From NCBI GenBank assembly GCA_903772945.1, contig CAICTM010000093.1, forward strand, positions 60,004 through 124,003: a DNA stretch of 64,000 nt, in the 5' to 3' direction. Shown here one piece after another: positions 21,479-30,468 of the stretch. How positions within the stretch are numbered: the first letter of the stretch is position 1; each line of letters opens with the position of its first letter. The position numbers and the translations under genes were made by a program. This DNA is from Seminavis robusta. Its lineage: Eukaryota; Bacillariophyta; Bacillariophyceae; Naviculales; Naviculaceae. A model generated the notes under the pieces. It searched no databases, was not told where the DNA came from, and saw only the letters and a list, made by a program, of their open reading frames with translations.

Positions 21479-21905
21479 TGCACTACGCTAAAGACTAGTG
21501 TAAAGATCTTTCGAGTGTTTTGAGTTTGAGAGAATGAAAGTTTATGAGAGAGATTAGAAAGCTATGAAAACTAATCAACGAAGAGATCATCATCAAAGGA
21601 TCGTAGATCTGGCTTCCGCGGGAGACTATTAAAGTGTGATAGAGTAGGTTGTGGTAGTAATCCTACGTCTCTCCACGATCCTAAAACGGAACGCGTGGAA
21701 GGTTTGTCTAGCCTGGATCTTAGTAGCGTGGAAGTACTCCACGCTGGCTAAATATCTAGAGCGATGTTTCATCATCAACCTAGTATGACTAGCGGGTCAT
21801 GAGAACCCTGTCTCGAATGACTATTCACGAGAGAGATCAGTATGAGTCGAACTCAAACCCTATCTAGGATCGAGTCGCGAATAAGGCTAAGAGCCGTGTA
21901 TTGCA
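21479..21905 (-). repeat. LTR (5' LTR in element orientation), internally deleted
   Basis: 427 nt. Matches both ends of the 803-nt partner LTR but lacks its central about 370 bases (from the caatgacta-like junction to ttcacgagag). Many one-base indels separate the two LTRs, so the insertion is not recent. Confidence 0.85.
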
Positions 21906-21998
21906 CTAGCTACCTTGATGGTTGAGCCCCAATGGGCCCAATCTTTGTGGTTCTAAGCCCCCTGCGGGGCTCAACCTTTATAGTACTAGCTTAAAAAA
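21906..21998 (+). repeat. U repeat copy 1, right end
   Basis: Continuation of copy 1 after the retroelement: gggccc and aagccccctgcggggct palindromic blocks followed by actagcttaaaaaaattt. The same block ends copy 2 at 23401-23492. Copy 2 starts immediately after, so the two U copies are head-to-tail. Confidence 0.8.
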
Positions 21999-22148
21999 AT
22001 TTCAGTACATGGTAGTTTGCATATCAAAACCTCAAACCATTGGTACAGAAAGTACAGCAGACCGTCGTGCCGACATCGGCCCAATCCGTACACTACCTCA
22101 GTAGAATCGCTGTAGAGCCACTAGCCAATCAAACGTTCCATAGTCGAC

Positions 22149-22172
22149 TGACGTCACAGCCGACTGACGTCA
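22149..22172. promoter_or_regulatory. paired TGACGTCA palindromes, U copy 2
   Basis: TGACGTCA at 22149-22156 and 22165-22172, same spacing as in copy 1. Confidence 0.45.
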
Positions 22173-22182
22173 GTCGTGCATT

Positions 22183-22460
22183 TTATTTATTTATTATTTA
22201 TTTTTTTATTTATTTATTATTTATTTATTTATTTATTTATTATTTATTTATTTATTATTTATTTATTTATATATTTATTTATTTATTTTTATTATTATTT
22301 ATTATTTATTATTTATTTATTTATTATTTATTTATTTTTATTTTATTTTTTATTTAATTTATTTATATTTATTATTATTATTATTATTATTTATTTTCTT
22401 ATTACTTATTTACTTACTTACATATTTATTTTTATTATTTATTTATTTACTTATCTCTGT
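22183..22460. repeat. TTTA/TTA microsatellite
   Basis: About 280 bases of TTTA units with interspersed TTA and TTTTA. It creates a spurious Phe/Ile/Tyr/Leu-rich open frame that is not a protein. Confidence 0.95.
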
Positions 22461-22779
22461 GTCAGCTCGATCAGTCTCTCCTTGTGTTGTTTTCGTGTTG
22501 TTTTCAAAAGACCGACGGAGCATGCATCCAGAGGATTTCGAATTTCGAATTTGAGCGAGATAGTGAAGCAGACAATAAAACCGAGGTCTTCCCTTCCGTA
22601 TTCAGTAGCCGCAGAGGTACTTCGCAGAGGTACTCCGCATCAGTACCGCAGGGTACATTACTTACCGCATTCAGTAGCCGCAGAGGTACTCACCGCAGCC
22701 GAGGACATAGCCGCTTTCATGCAATCCTCCGAAGACGATGAGTGCCCCCACCAGCCATCGAAGTTGAGCCATTGCTTCA

Positions 22780-23397
22780 GTGGTCAATCCAGCCACGCCT
22801 CCTGGGATCAGCTGCCAGGAGACAGCAGGAACAACACCACATCTGCCAGCCCACCACATGCACGGCCCTCAGAACAATGGAGCAGGAACCAGAGCCCCAT
22901 TCCCTCTTCAGGTCAGTGTTGTCAACCGGTGGTTGGATCCTTCAAAAAAAGTGAGTGCCAAGCAGAAAGAAGTCTTTGATAACTCAGTCGAGCACGCAAT
23001 CGAGCACTATGGTAGCGCCGCCAACACGGACAATGTTGCCGTGCTCGCTGCGGAATCATTCGATCAAATGCACTTCAACATGATGCGACAGGGCAACGCT
23101 GGTCTCAGGGGTAGGCTGAGGCCCCAGCATGCCAAAGCTTTGCTCAGAGAGGGGGGTCAGCTGGTTCAAATGGCCGCCATCAATCAACATGCGGCTGGCA
23201 AGAGAAAGGCTGCTCCAAAGCAAGGCGGTCTGACCAAAGCCAAGCTGTTGGACTCCTCCACAAGCTTCGCAGACATGAAGAATTGGGCCAGGGTCCTGGG
23301 AAAGTCCATCCAAAGACAAAGCCGAAGATGCGGGAGGTTCTGCTGCAGTGCTTTGAGGGCAAGCCAGAAGGCCATGTGTTCCACTCCCACTAGCTAG
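22780..23397 (+). CDS. U-repeat ORF, copy 2 (unknown family)
   Basis: A 205-codon open frame, GTG-like at the 5' limit so the true start is unknown. The well-behaved part runs from QVSVVNRWLDPSKK (about 22912) through an Ala/His/Met-rich helical region and a basic AAGKRKAAPKQGG stretch to FADMKNWARV (about 23290). After that the next frame over reads more like protein and stops at the same cactag string, so a one-base shift near 23300 is likely. It resembles no transposase, reverse transcriptase or capsid that I recognise. Repetition of the locus and the basic character suggest a mobile-element protein. Confidence 0.45.
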   Translation: MVNPATPPGISCQETAGTTPHLPAHHMHGPQNNGAGTRAPFPLQVSVVNRWLDPSKKVSAKQKEVFDNSVEHAIEHYGSAANTDNVAVLAAESFDQMHFNMMRQGNAGLRGRLRPQHAKALLREGGQLVQMAAINQHAAGKRKAAPKQGGLTKAKLLDSSTSFADMKNWARVLGKSIQRQSRRCGRFCCSALRASQKAMCSTPTS

Positions 23398-23696
23398 CTA
23401 CCCTGGTGGTTGGGCCCCAAGGGGCCCAATCTTTGTGGTTCTAAGCCCCCTGCGGGGGCTCAACCTTTATAGTACTAGCTTAAAAAATTTTCTTTCGAGG
23501 GTACTGGTGGTGCTGGTACTACATTGTAGGCACAGTTTTGAAACGCGTTGGAACTTGACTAGCTAGCTAGTCTAGCTTTTGCGAGCACCTTGAAAATACA
23601 AATATCTTTTTTCTGCTGTTTTGTCTTCTGCCTTCCCTCCGTGCACATGTTCTTGCTCCGAACCTCTTGTTTTTCCTACATTATTGGTTTGTAGCC

Positions 23697-24647
23697 ATGA
23701 CGACTGTTCGGACAGTGCTCCTGGACCTCTCCGGGACTATCCATATTGGGGACAAGCTCATTCCTGGTGCCTTGGCAGCTTGCCAGAAATTAGTGCAGAA
23801 CAACGTATCGATCAAATTCCTCACCAATACAACCAAGGTATCATTGTTCGAGAGAGATCGAAAAGATGGATGATGTTTGGATATTGCTTACGATACGTCA
23901 ACGGTTATCCTTGCTTCTCTCCTTCAGAGTTCTCGCCGTGAGCTACTTGATCAGCTCTATGCTTTGGGGTTCGAAAAGGATCTGTTGAAGGCCGACTCTC
24001 TCATCACAAATACTCAAGCTGCCAAGCAAGTTGTACAAAAGTACAAGCTCAAGCCCTACTGTTTAGTTCAAGAGAGTTTGCTGGGAGACTTAGGACTAGC
24101 AGTGGGCGGTAAAGACGATGATGAGATCGAATACAATTCTGTCTTGGTTGGGTTGGCGCCCGAAGCATGCTACTATCAAAAGCTCAACGATGCCTTCCGA
24201 ATACTCATGAAAGAAAAGGAAAGAAGGAAAAAGGAAGCTATAGCGACGGCTCAACGACCGCCACTTCTTATTGCGCTCCACAGGGGAAAGTACCTGCGCG
24301 ACGCGGACGGTGGACTCTCTTTGGGACCAGGAGGTTTCGTCGCCTGTTTGCAAGAGGCGGCTGGGTTGGACGAGTCCGATATTGCTGTGATGGGAAAGCC
24401 CACCGGAGCATTCTTCCATGCGGCCATCCCCGAGGGAATAAGTCCCCCCGAGACCGTCATGGTGGGGGACGACGTGAAACAAGATGTAATTGGCGCCAAA
24501 GAGGCTGGAATTGGCCTCGGGATTCTGGTAAAGACAGGAAAGTATCAAGAAGGTGATGAAGTTGCTGATGCGGGAGAAGCCGGACCTGACATAGTTGTGA
24601 GCTCTATTGTTGAGGCTGTCGAGTACATTCTAGCTAGACAAGAATGA
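23697..24647 (+). CDS. HAD-superfamily hydrolase, HDHD2/LHPP-like
   Basis: Two exons, 23697-23837 and 23928-24647, giving 286 residues. Splicing joins the N-terminal motif region to the rest in frame (NTTK / SSRRELLDQL). All HAD motifs are visible: motif I LLDLSGTIHIGD, motif II FLTNTTK, motif III Lys in VMGKPTGAFF, and motif IV VGDDVKQDVIGAKEAG. The NTTK cap motif, the LGPGGFVACL segment and the LGILVKTGKY ending place it close to animal HDHD2 and phospholysine/pyrophosphate phosphatase LHPP. As in HDHD2, the second motif I Asp is replaced by Ser (DLSGT). It is expected to be a cytosolic phosphatase with an unknown substrate. The frame is also open to an upstream ATG at 23667; the 23697 start fits family length better. 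Confidence 0.9.
23838..23927 (+). other. intron of HAD hydrolase gene (90 nt)
   Basis: GTATCA donor, TTCTCTCCTTCAG acceptor with a good pyrimidine tract, phase 0. Without splicing the first exon meets a stop after 11 more codons. Confidence 0.9.
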
Positions 24648-24771
24648 CAGCTAAGTTTTTGGCCCAGCGGTGCAGTTTCCCTAGGGTAGATTGATTGTTC
24701 TCAGCACCTGTTTCCATGGGTACAACAATCACATTGTACACGAGGATTGTCGTTCGCGCACGTATCCGCAG

Positions 24772-27700
24772 TCAGCCTCTGTAGTTCCAAGTTGCAAAAA
24801 GATTGAGGAATCGATCCGGTAAACTGATTTCCATCGAATTCAGCCTGTTGCAATGAAAACAATGAATGAGAAATGTTGCAATGCTTTGTATTTGGCTGAA
24901 GCTCCCAATACGTTTCGCATTGGATGCCCTCACCTTGTCCAGATTGTTCAAAGCTTCCAGCTCGGGGATTTGGCCCGAGAATCTATTTTCGTTCAATGCC
25001 AATTGTTGCAGTCGAGTCAGCTGGTTGATGCATGTGGGAAGCTGCCCTTGCAGCCTGTTCTCTGACACTTCCAGCTCATCTAACGTAATCAAATTACAGA
25101 TCCCATTGGGAAGTGTACCCTCGAGCTTGTTTTCCTTAAGCCACATTTTGCGCATCTTCGTCCATTTGCGGATGGAACTGGGGATACCACCTCTAATCCG
25201 ATTGCCGCGGATATCAATATGCCTCAGCGGTATCTTCCCGATTTCGGGTGGCAAAGTCCCTGGAAGAACACGTGTTAGATTGGTGGCATGGAGCGCCGTC
25301 GTGACCATCACACAATTCTTGCACTCACCTGACAACTGGTAGTGCTCTGGGAAGAACGCGTTCGGAGGAACGGTAGAGCGAAGGATCGCCGTTAGGAAAA
25401 CTTATCTCTCATTGTGCAACAATCACAAAGCACCAAGAGCGAGGAACGACTTACCAAGATTAAGCTCCGCAACTTCGTTTTTTGCTGGCCCCGCACACTG
25501 AATTCCAGCCCAAAAGCACTCATCCAATTGAGAGAGCCAGCGAACAGAAGCCTCGTCATCATATGATCCTTGTAGGAGGCGACCGCCAGGGCGTGGCAGC
25601 CCGCCACGAGGACCCCCGCCGCCAGGCCCATCCGGGCTGTCGCCACTATCTGGGCCGTTTGAGTTCCCGCCGCCACCACCACCACCACCGTTGCCTCCGC
25701 CTTGAAGTCTGTATTTCTTGTGTATACAAGTGCTATCAGTATTGACAAGTTGCGGTGGGTTGCAAGCCAGCCATGGTCCATCCTGACTTGTACTGTAGTA
25801 CAAGAGGGCCAGCAGGTAGCGTTGTTCAATTCTCTGTGCTCCAGGCTTTCGTTGGTCGGTGTACACGATCCAATGCAACGCTTTATAATAAGGGCTGGTT
25901 TCATTGTACAGACGGTTCCAATTCTCTTCGTCGACTATCCCCGAGCTCTCGAAGTATTTCCGTGTCAGGTCAAAGTCAGGGCTTATGCCCGTTGGTGCCA
26001 GAGTTGGAGTGAATAGTACCGCCGATCCTGTTGCACCACCAGCGTTGTTTGATCCCCCCCCCAGTGATGTTGCAACTGCAACAGCTATCACTATAACGAT
26101 AATCAGAAGGAGGCAGCAAATCGCACCCACAATCACTGAGAAGTGCTTGTGCTCGTAAATTGGTTTCGAAGATGAATCTTCTTTCGTTTTATCCACTTGA
26201 ATGGCGGCAGCGATGAATGGCTCCGAATCCTCTTCCACTAAGATTGCTTGCACCAGATGTTCTTCTCCCCTTTCGGGTTGATTCTGATCCCGGGAGGAAG
26301 TATCGACTGTGTCATAATTTGATCTGGAGGCACCAGGAGGACCAACATTCGCATGGCGCAAACCTGCTTCCAGATCCACATCGGCAGCTGCTGCCTTGCC
26401 GTCCCTTCCGCATCTTGACGAGAGCTTTGCAGATGACTTGCCGCCGCCAGCCCCCAGTTTTGTGGCGCGCCTCGAATTCTGTCTGGTTTTTGATTTGGCA
26501 TCTGTTGCCCTAATCCGGCTGTCTTCTTCCAGTTTTGCAGTTTCCAGTGTCCTCAGTGAGAGACGGGTGGAACTTTGTTTCCGGTTGACGCCGCTGCTGC
26601 TGCTACTAGTAGTAGAAGTGGTAGCCGCTGTCGGCGCATCTTTGCTGAATCGCTTCGACTTGGCCCTGGACCCATCTCCCATGGATCTGCTGGATTTGGC
26701 ACCCAGTTGCTTGGACTTGGCTCGATCTGCCAGCCCTGGTCGCGCCCCGGGAAGCTCCTCCAAGGGATCGGCCGCAGCTCTCTCTCGTTGCACCAAATTG
26801 GCACTGTTGTCGAGGTCACGATGTGACGCCTTGATTGTAGATGATATGCCCGCAGCCGCTACAACTGTCATTTTGGAGGGTCTCGGAGGCCTTCCCTGCT
26901 CGGCGTGTGCTCCTGGTATGGCAGAGGAAGTAGCTCTCCGCTTTCCCTTTTTCCCGGTAGAATCAGCTTCCGAAGACTCAGCATAGGCCCCTGGTTTGGA
27001 GGAAGATGCAACCGCTGGAGGCTCCGTGGGCGTCTCAGTTTCGGGTGATGTTGCCACCTCTGATTGTTCGTCCATTGCAGCAACTTTCTTCTTCTTTTTC
27101 TTCTTGGATGATGAGGAGGCATCCATTGCCTCATCATTTGCCTCAACATCACTATGTTTCTTCTTCGTTTTCTTGTTTTTGCTAATTGTCGATTCATCTT
27201 CGTCATCGGCAGGGGCCTCAGTTTTCTTTTTCTTGGTTGATGCAATGTCATCATCATCATCAGCTGGATCAGGGAGCTGCTGCTGTTCCTCCAGCTCTTG
27301 CTCCTCTAAAAGTTGTTCTTTCTTCTTCTTTTTCTTCTTCTTGCGAGTGGCCTCTTCCACCATCAAAGCTGCTTCACCTCCCATGTCTATATTCTCGTCT
27401 AAGCGTTGATGTTTCTGCTTTTTCTTCTTTTTGCTGGCAACTTCCTCCTCATCTACCAAAGCTGTTTCACCCTCGACCTCCTCGTCCATGCCATCAGATT
27501 GTTGTTGTTTCTTCTTTTTCTTCTTCTTTCTAATGGTAGATTCATCATCCTCTGGCACGTCAGCTTCCATTTCGTCATCTACCAGTTTCGTCTTTTTCTT
27601 TTTCTTCTTCTTGGAGATGGCTTCTTCATCCGCTGCATCGCCATCGTCTTCAGCCTCAATTTCTGCCTCCGACTCATCTAGCCGTTTCTTCTTCTTCTTC

Positions 27701-27894
27701 TTCTTCTTGCTGGTAAGCTCCTCCTCTACCAGATCTGGTTCACCGTGATCGTGATGGCTCTCCTCCGGATCGTCGTGCTCCGCAGTGTCTTGACGCTTTT
27801 TCTTCTTCTTCTTCTTCTTTGCCCCCTTGGCTGAAGTATCCAACTCGGTTTCCTCATCTTCGATTGCCGTGGGTAGCTCTTCGTCCTTGCTCAT
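24772..27894 (-). CDS. Lys-rich LRR single-pass membrane protein, three exons
   Basis: Exons 27894-25455, 25400-25329 and 25259-24772 give exactly 1000 codons (999 residues). Residues 1-300 alternate acidic linkers with about ten blocks of 3-9 lysines. Residues 300-580 are Ser/Ala/Arg-rich and disordered. A strong membrane helix spans about 584-609. Outside it are a conserved region (QRYLLALLYYSTSQDGPWL, then WLSQLDECFWAGIQC), a Gly/Pro-rich insert, and plant-type leucine-rich repeats in the C-terminal exon (LSGTLPPEIGKIP, NKLEGTLPNGICNL, NRLQGQLPTCINQL, NRFSGQIPELEAL). The order cap, LRR and a single helix is common in diatom LRR receptor-like proteins; there is no kinase domain. The poly-Lys array would be cytosolic if the LRRs are outside, and could bind acidic lipids or nucleic acid, or act as nuclear or nucleolar signals. 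That part is inference. Confidence 0.85.
25260..25328 (-). other. intron 2 of LRR gene (69 nt)
   Basis: Minus-strand GTGAGT donor and TTCTTCCAG acceptor; splicing creates the canonical LSGTLPPEIG repeat across the junction. Confidence 0.9.
25401..25454 (-). other. intron 1 of LRR gene (54 nt)
   Basis: Minus-strand GTAAGT donor and GATAAG acceptor. The frame is kept into a 72-nt middle exon that reads FLTAILRSTVPPNAF. The acceptor is weak but the exon sum is an exact multiple of three. Confidence 0.75.
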
Positions 27895-29008
27895 CCTACC
27901 GTATTCTGTGGTGGACCAAGTTCACTTTGCTGTGGTGCTGGATACCGGTAGCTTGCATTGGGCAATTGAAATGTCCCCAGCGGCTCACTGTTTGCCAAGA
28001 TTGCAAGTTCCTGCCTGTTTGCTGTGTGTGTGCAGACAAGCAAGCTGTGAGCTGTGCAATGTCATGTTGATGTGGCTCCCGAGAGGCGAGAAACAATGAG
28101 GTGAACAAGCTTTTTTCGAATGACCGTGAGTGACAGTCACTCTGCGGACTTAACGAAGTAGTACCTTTTAAATCTAAAAAAGTCTTTTGTTTCATGCTTT
28201 CTTTTAAATTTTTGATTTTGACACTCACAACATCCATGAAGCCCATCAAACCCTCCAGCAATACAACATCATGTAGCCTACTACTCTAGACTAGCTAGAC
28301 TAGCTCGAATGATTCGATTCGATTCCGGGTGCCGGTGGTACCCAACGGTGCCTCGCTTGATTGGGGTGGCCAAGGCCCTGGAGTTGATCTTGATGGGCCA
28401 GTCCGTACCGTATCGGGTACCAAAGCCAAATCCTTGGATTGGTGCATGATGCCTCGGCCACGTCCTACTGTACGATGAATGCTGCAAGTCTCGATACGGT
28501 ACGTGTGGGAAAGAGAAATGTCCAGAGACGCCACCTGTGGAGAACATGCCCATCAAGCAGTCGGTGTATTCCAAGTTAAGTTGGATCGCATCACGTCACC
28601 GCAATGCATCCTACCGACTGAGCAGTACATCATTCACTCAACATTGATCAAATGGCTTGTGTTCTGGCGCCAGCTCGTCGACAATTCGTTGTGAGATGGC
28701 ACTTCTTTAGTCGAGCGCATGCCATGCAACAGGTGGAAATTGTGAGAGGCCAATAGACGGCAACAGCAGCCGTCGAACTGTTGCAAGCTCTCACAAAGGC
28801 AAATTGGCACTTTTGGTGTCGTTGTGGGCAACTCAACTGTGACGGCTTTGTGGCAACTCGAATGTTACGACACTACTGTGCTGAATCTGTGGCGCTTTTG
28901 AGCGAGGGACGAGGGACGAGCCACTCCGTCCACGGTTTCCGTGTGCACCTTTGGCATAGTAATGGGGTCATTGGACGCGTCCGATTTTAATTGGCAGCCC
29001 TCTCTTCA
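27895..29008. other. intergenic
   Basis: Promoter side of the LRR gene, followed by about 1 kb of unique DNA with short ORFs on both strands and no recognisable domain. Confidence 0.5.
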
Positions 29009-30061
29009 TCAAAACACTGTTGAGCTGTCAATTTTTGGGTGAGGACGCAAAGCAGTCCGTCCTTTGCAAATTGTTCCATTATGCTGTGCAAATGTGGCTT
29101 CGACCCATCGCCGAATCGCGTTGGTAGCCACCAGAATCTTGTTTGTGGCCGCAAAACCGTGGAACGGGAATAGGTTGTGTTCAAAGACGCCCATTGCTTC
29201 TTCCACCCACCGAATGGCCCTAGTGAGCGTAGCATTGGCGGCTAGAAACGTTTTTGCATGGCACACATCGTAGCGTGTGATACCGCCTTTGTAGGTCTTT
29301 GAATTTGCAACCATGGCAAACGTTTCCATGTGAAGAGCAGAGGAGAATCTTTGGATACACCTGTCAACCTCTTTCATAGATAGCCCTTCCATGTTCGGAA
29401 ATTGTTTGGCATATTGTTGACTAGTTTCAGACACAAATTTTACCAGCTGTTGTTTCACATGCTGGTTCTCCTCAATGATTTCCATACCCTTGTTGCGATA
29501 CTGCCATGGCGAAGGATCGTGACTGTGGTCCTCGTAAAACAGGGTATCCACATGGAATTCCAAAGGGTGGTCATGCTTTGGGTTGAGATATCCTCCTTCA
29601 TGATGACCCACAAAGTCTTCTACCAAATGCATCATGTAGCCATAGCTGAATGCCTTGATACTATCCGTGCGTATAAACTCTAGGCCAGTAGACCAGCTTT
29701 TGCTGTGGTGATAATCCGCCGGACTAGTACTGGTAGCATTGGTATCCAACGCGGCAGCTCGTTCCAGTTGAAATGCCGCAAATTCAAAGGAATGCATCCA
29801 ACTGCGATCCAATTTGAAGGCATCTGGAAAGAAATTGGAGGTCACAAAAACACCTTCCAACACACTCGATGCTGCTGCAGTAGGTTGTTCATGGTGAGAT
29901 TGAGATCTTCTTGTTGAGTCACCACGCAAGCTGCCGTTGCAAGCATGATTCGCAGCATATGAAGCATAAAAGAGCGATCCAAAGCCTGCGTGAGTATAAG
30001 GTCCCCAGCCCCACGTGTGCTCAAGCAAGAGAAGTCCTGTCAACAACAGTGTCGCCACCAT
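29009..30061 (-). CDS. secreted zinc-dependent phospholipase C / P1-nuclease-like protein
   Basis: A 350-residue protein with a signal peptide (VATLLLTGLLLLEHTWG). Cleavage would leave a mature N-terminus at Trp-Gly-Pro-Tyr-Thr-His; in this fold the N-terminal Trp and the nearby His are zinc ligands. The second hallmark is HLVEDFVGHH at about residues 147-156, the H-x3-D-x(3-4)-H zinc-ligand cluster, preceded by FPDAFKLDRSWMHSF, which can supply the Asp and His. Family knowledge: bacterial zinc PLC and S1/P1 nucleases share this all-helical tri-zinc fold and cleave phosphodiester bonds of phospholipids or of single-stranded nucleic acid. I cannot tell which substrate applies here. Two possible N-glycosylation sites fit secretion. 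The C-terminal 100 residues are helical and unassigned. Confidence 0.75.
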   Translation of the reverse strand: MVATLLLTGLLLLEHTWGWGPYTHAGFGSLFYASYAANHACNGSLRGDSTRRSQSHHEQPTAAASSVLEGVFVTSNFFPDAFKLDRSWMHSFEFAAFQLERAAALDTNATSTSPADYHHSKSWSTGLEFIRTDSIKAFSYGYMMHLVEDFVGHHEGGYLNPKHDHPLEFHVDTLFYEDHSHDPSPWQYRNKGMEIIEENQHVKQQLVKFVSETSQQYAKQFPNMEGLSMKEVDRCIQRFSSALHMETFAMVANSKTYKGGITRYDVCHAKTFLAANATLTRAIRWVEEAMGVFEHNLFPFHGFAATNKILVATNAIRRWVEATFAQHNGTICKGRTALRPHPKIDSSTVF

Positions 30062-30468
30062 CGACAGAATGTTTCCTTTGCACCGGGCTACATGTGATGC
30101 ACTTCGAGCGTCGAGCGAGGGGATCTTTGGATCTTTCCGTCAAAAACACAATATTATTTTAAAAATGCAATCTAAACCTGCATAAGCCAGCCAAGGTTCG
30201 AAGTGTTTTGGAAGCTCCCAGGCTGGTATCGGTACAGTACATCGTACCCGGTCCCAAGATGTACGGTGTCGGGTTGTACATGAGGACTTTGGAAACACAA
30301 GAGAGGAGACAGGAGGGGCCGTCCCAGGAGGGGCCGTCCCAGGAGGGGCCGTCGCACTGGTTATAAAGGATTCCAGTGAGATAATGACGCGAGAAACGAG
30401 GGAAGAGCAGATCTGCTACAAAAAGCATTGGGCGGTGTTGGTTGAAAGATACCGTACTTCATCAGATT
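30062..30468. other. intergenic, small minisatellite
   Basis: Between two minus-strand genes. Contains the 15-base minisatellite at 30312-30356 and a few ACCGGT/GGTACC strings. Confidence 0.5.
30312..30356. repeat. 15-bp minisatellite, three units
   Basis: Unit gaggggccgtcccag repeated three times, the last diverging to gtcgcac. Confidence 0.85.

Larger units (their letters stand above)
17744..21905 (-). mobile_element. decayed Ty3/gypsy-type LTR retrotransposon
   Basis: Bounded by LTRs that begin TGCACTACGC and end GTGTATTGCA. It is flanked by CTAG on both sides (17740-17743 and 21906-21909); removing the element and one CTAG restores the sequence seen uninterrupted in U copy 2 at about 23385-23402. 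Internal remnants read on the minus strand in the order protease (DTGAS), reverse transcriptase (YIDDLLIL), RNase H and the C-terminal integrase region, which is the Ty3/gypsy order. Frames are broken many times, gag is essentially missing, and the integrase catalytic core is absent, so it cannot be autonomous. Confidence 0.9.
21999..23492 (+). repeat. U repeat copy 2
   Basis: Uninterrupted copy, carrying a TTTA-type expansion at 22183-22460 that is only about 20 bases in copy 1. It ends with the same GC-rich palindromes and poly-A-like tract. No terminal inverted repeats or target duplications were found, so class is undetermined. Confidence 0.8.

Noticed and set aside
22176-22979. Long plus-strand ORF rich in Phe, Ile, Leu and Tyr
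   Set aside because: Produced by the TTTA microsatellite; the rest of the frame is out of register with the conserved U ORF.
27406-27748. Plus-strand ORFs rich in Phe and Ser opposite the Lys-rich exon
   Set aside because: Antisense of the poly-lysine codons; compositional shadow.
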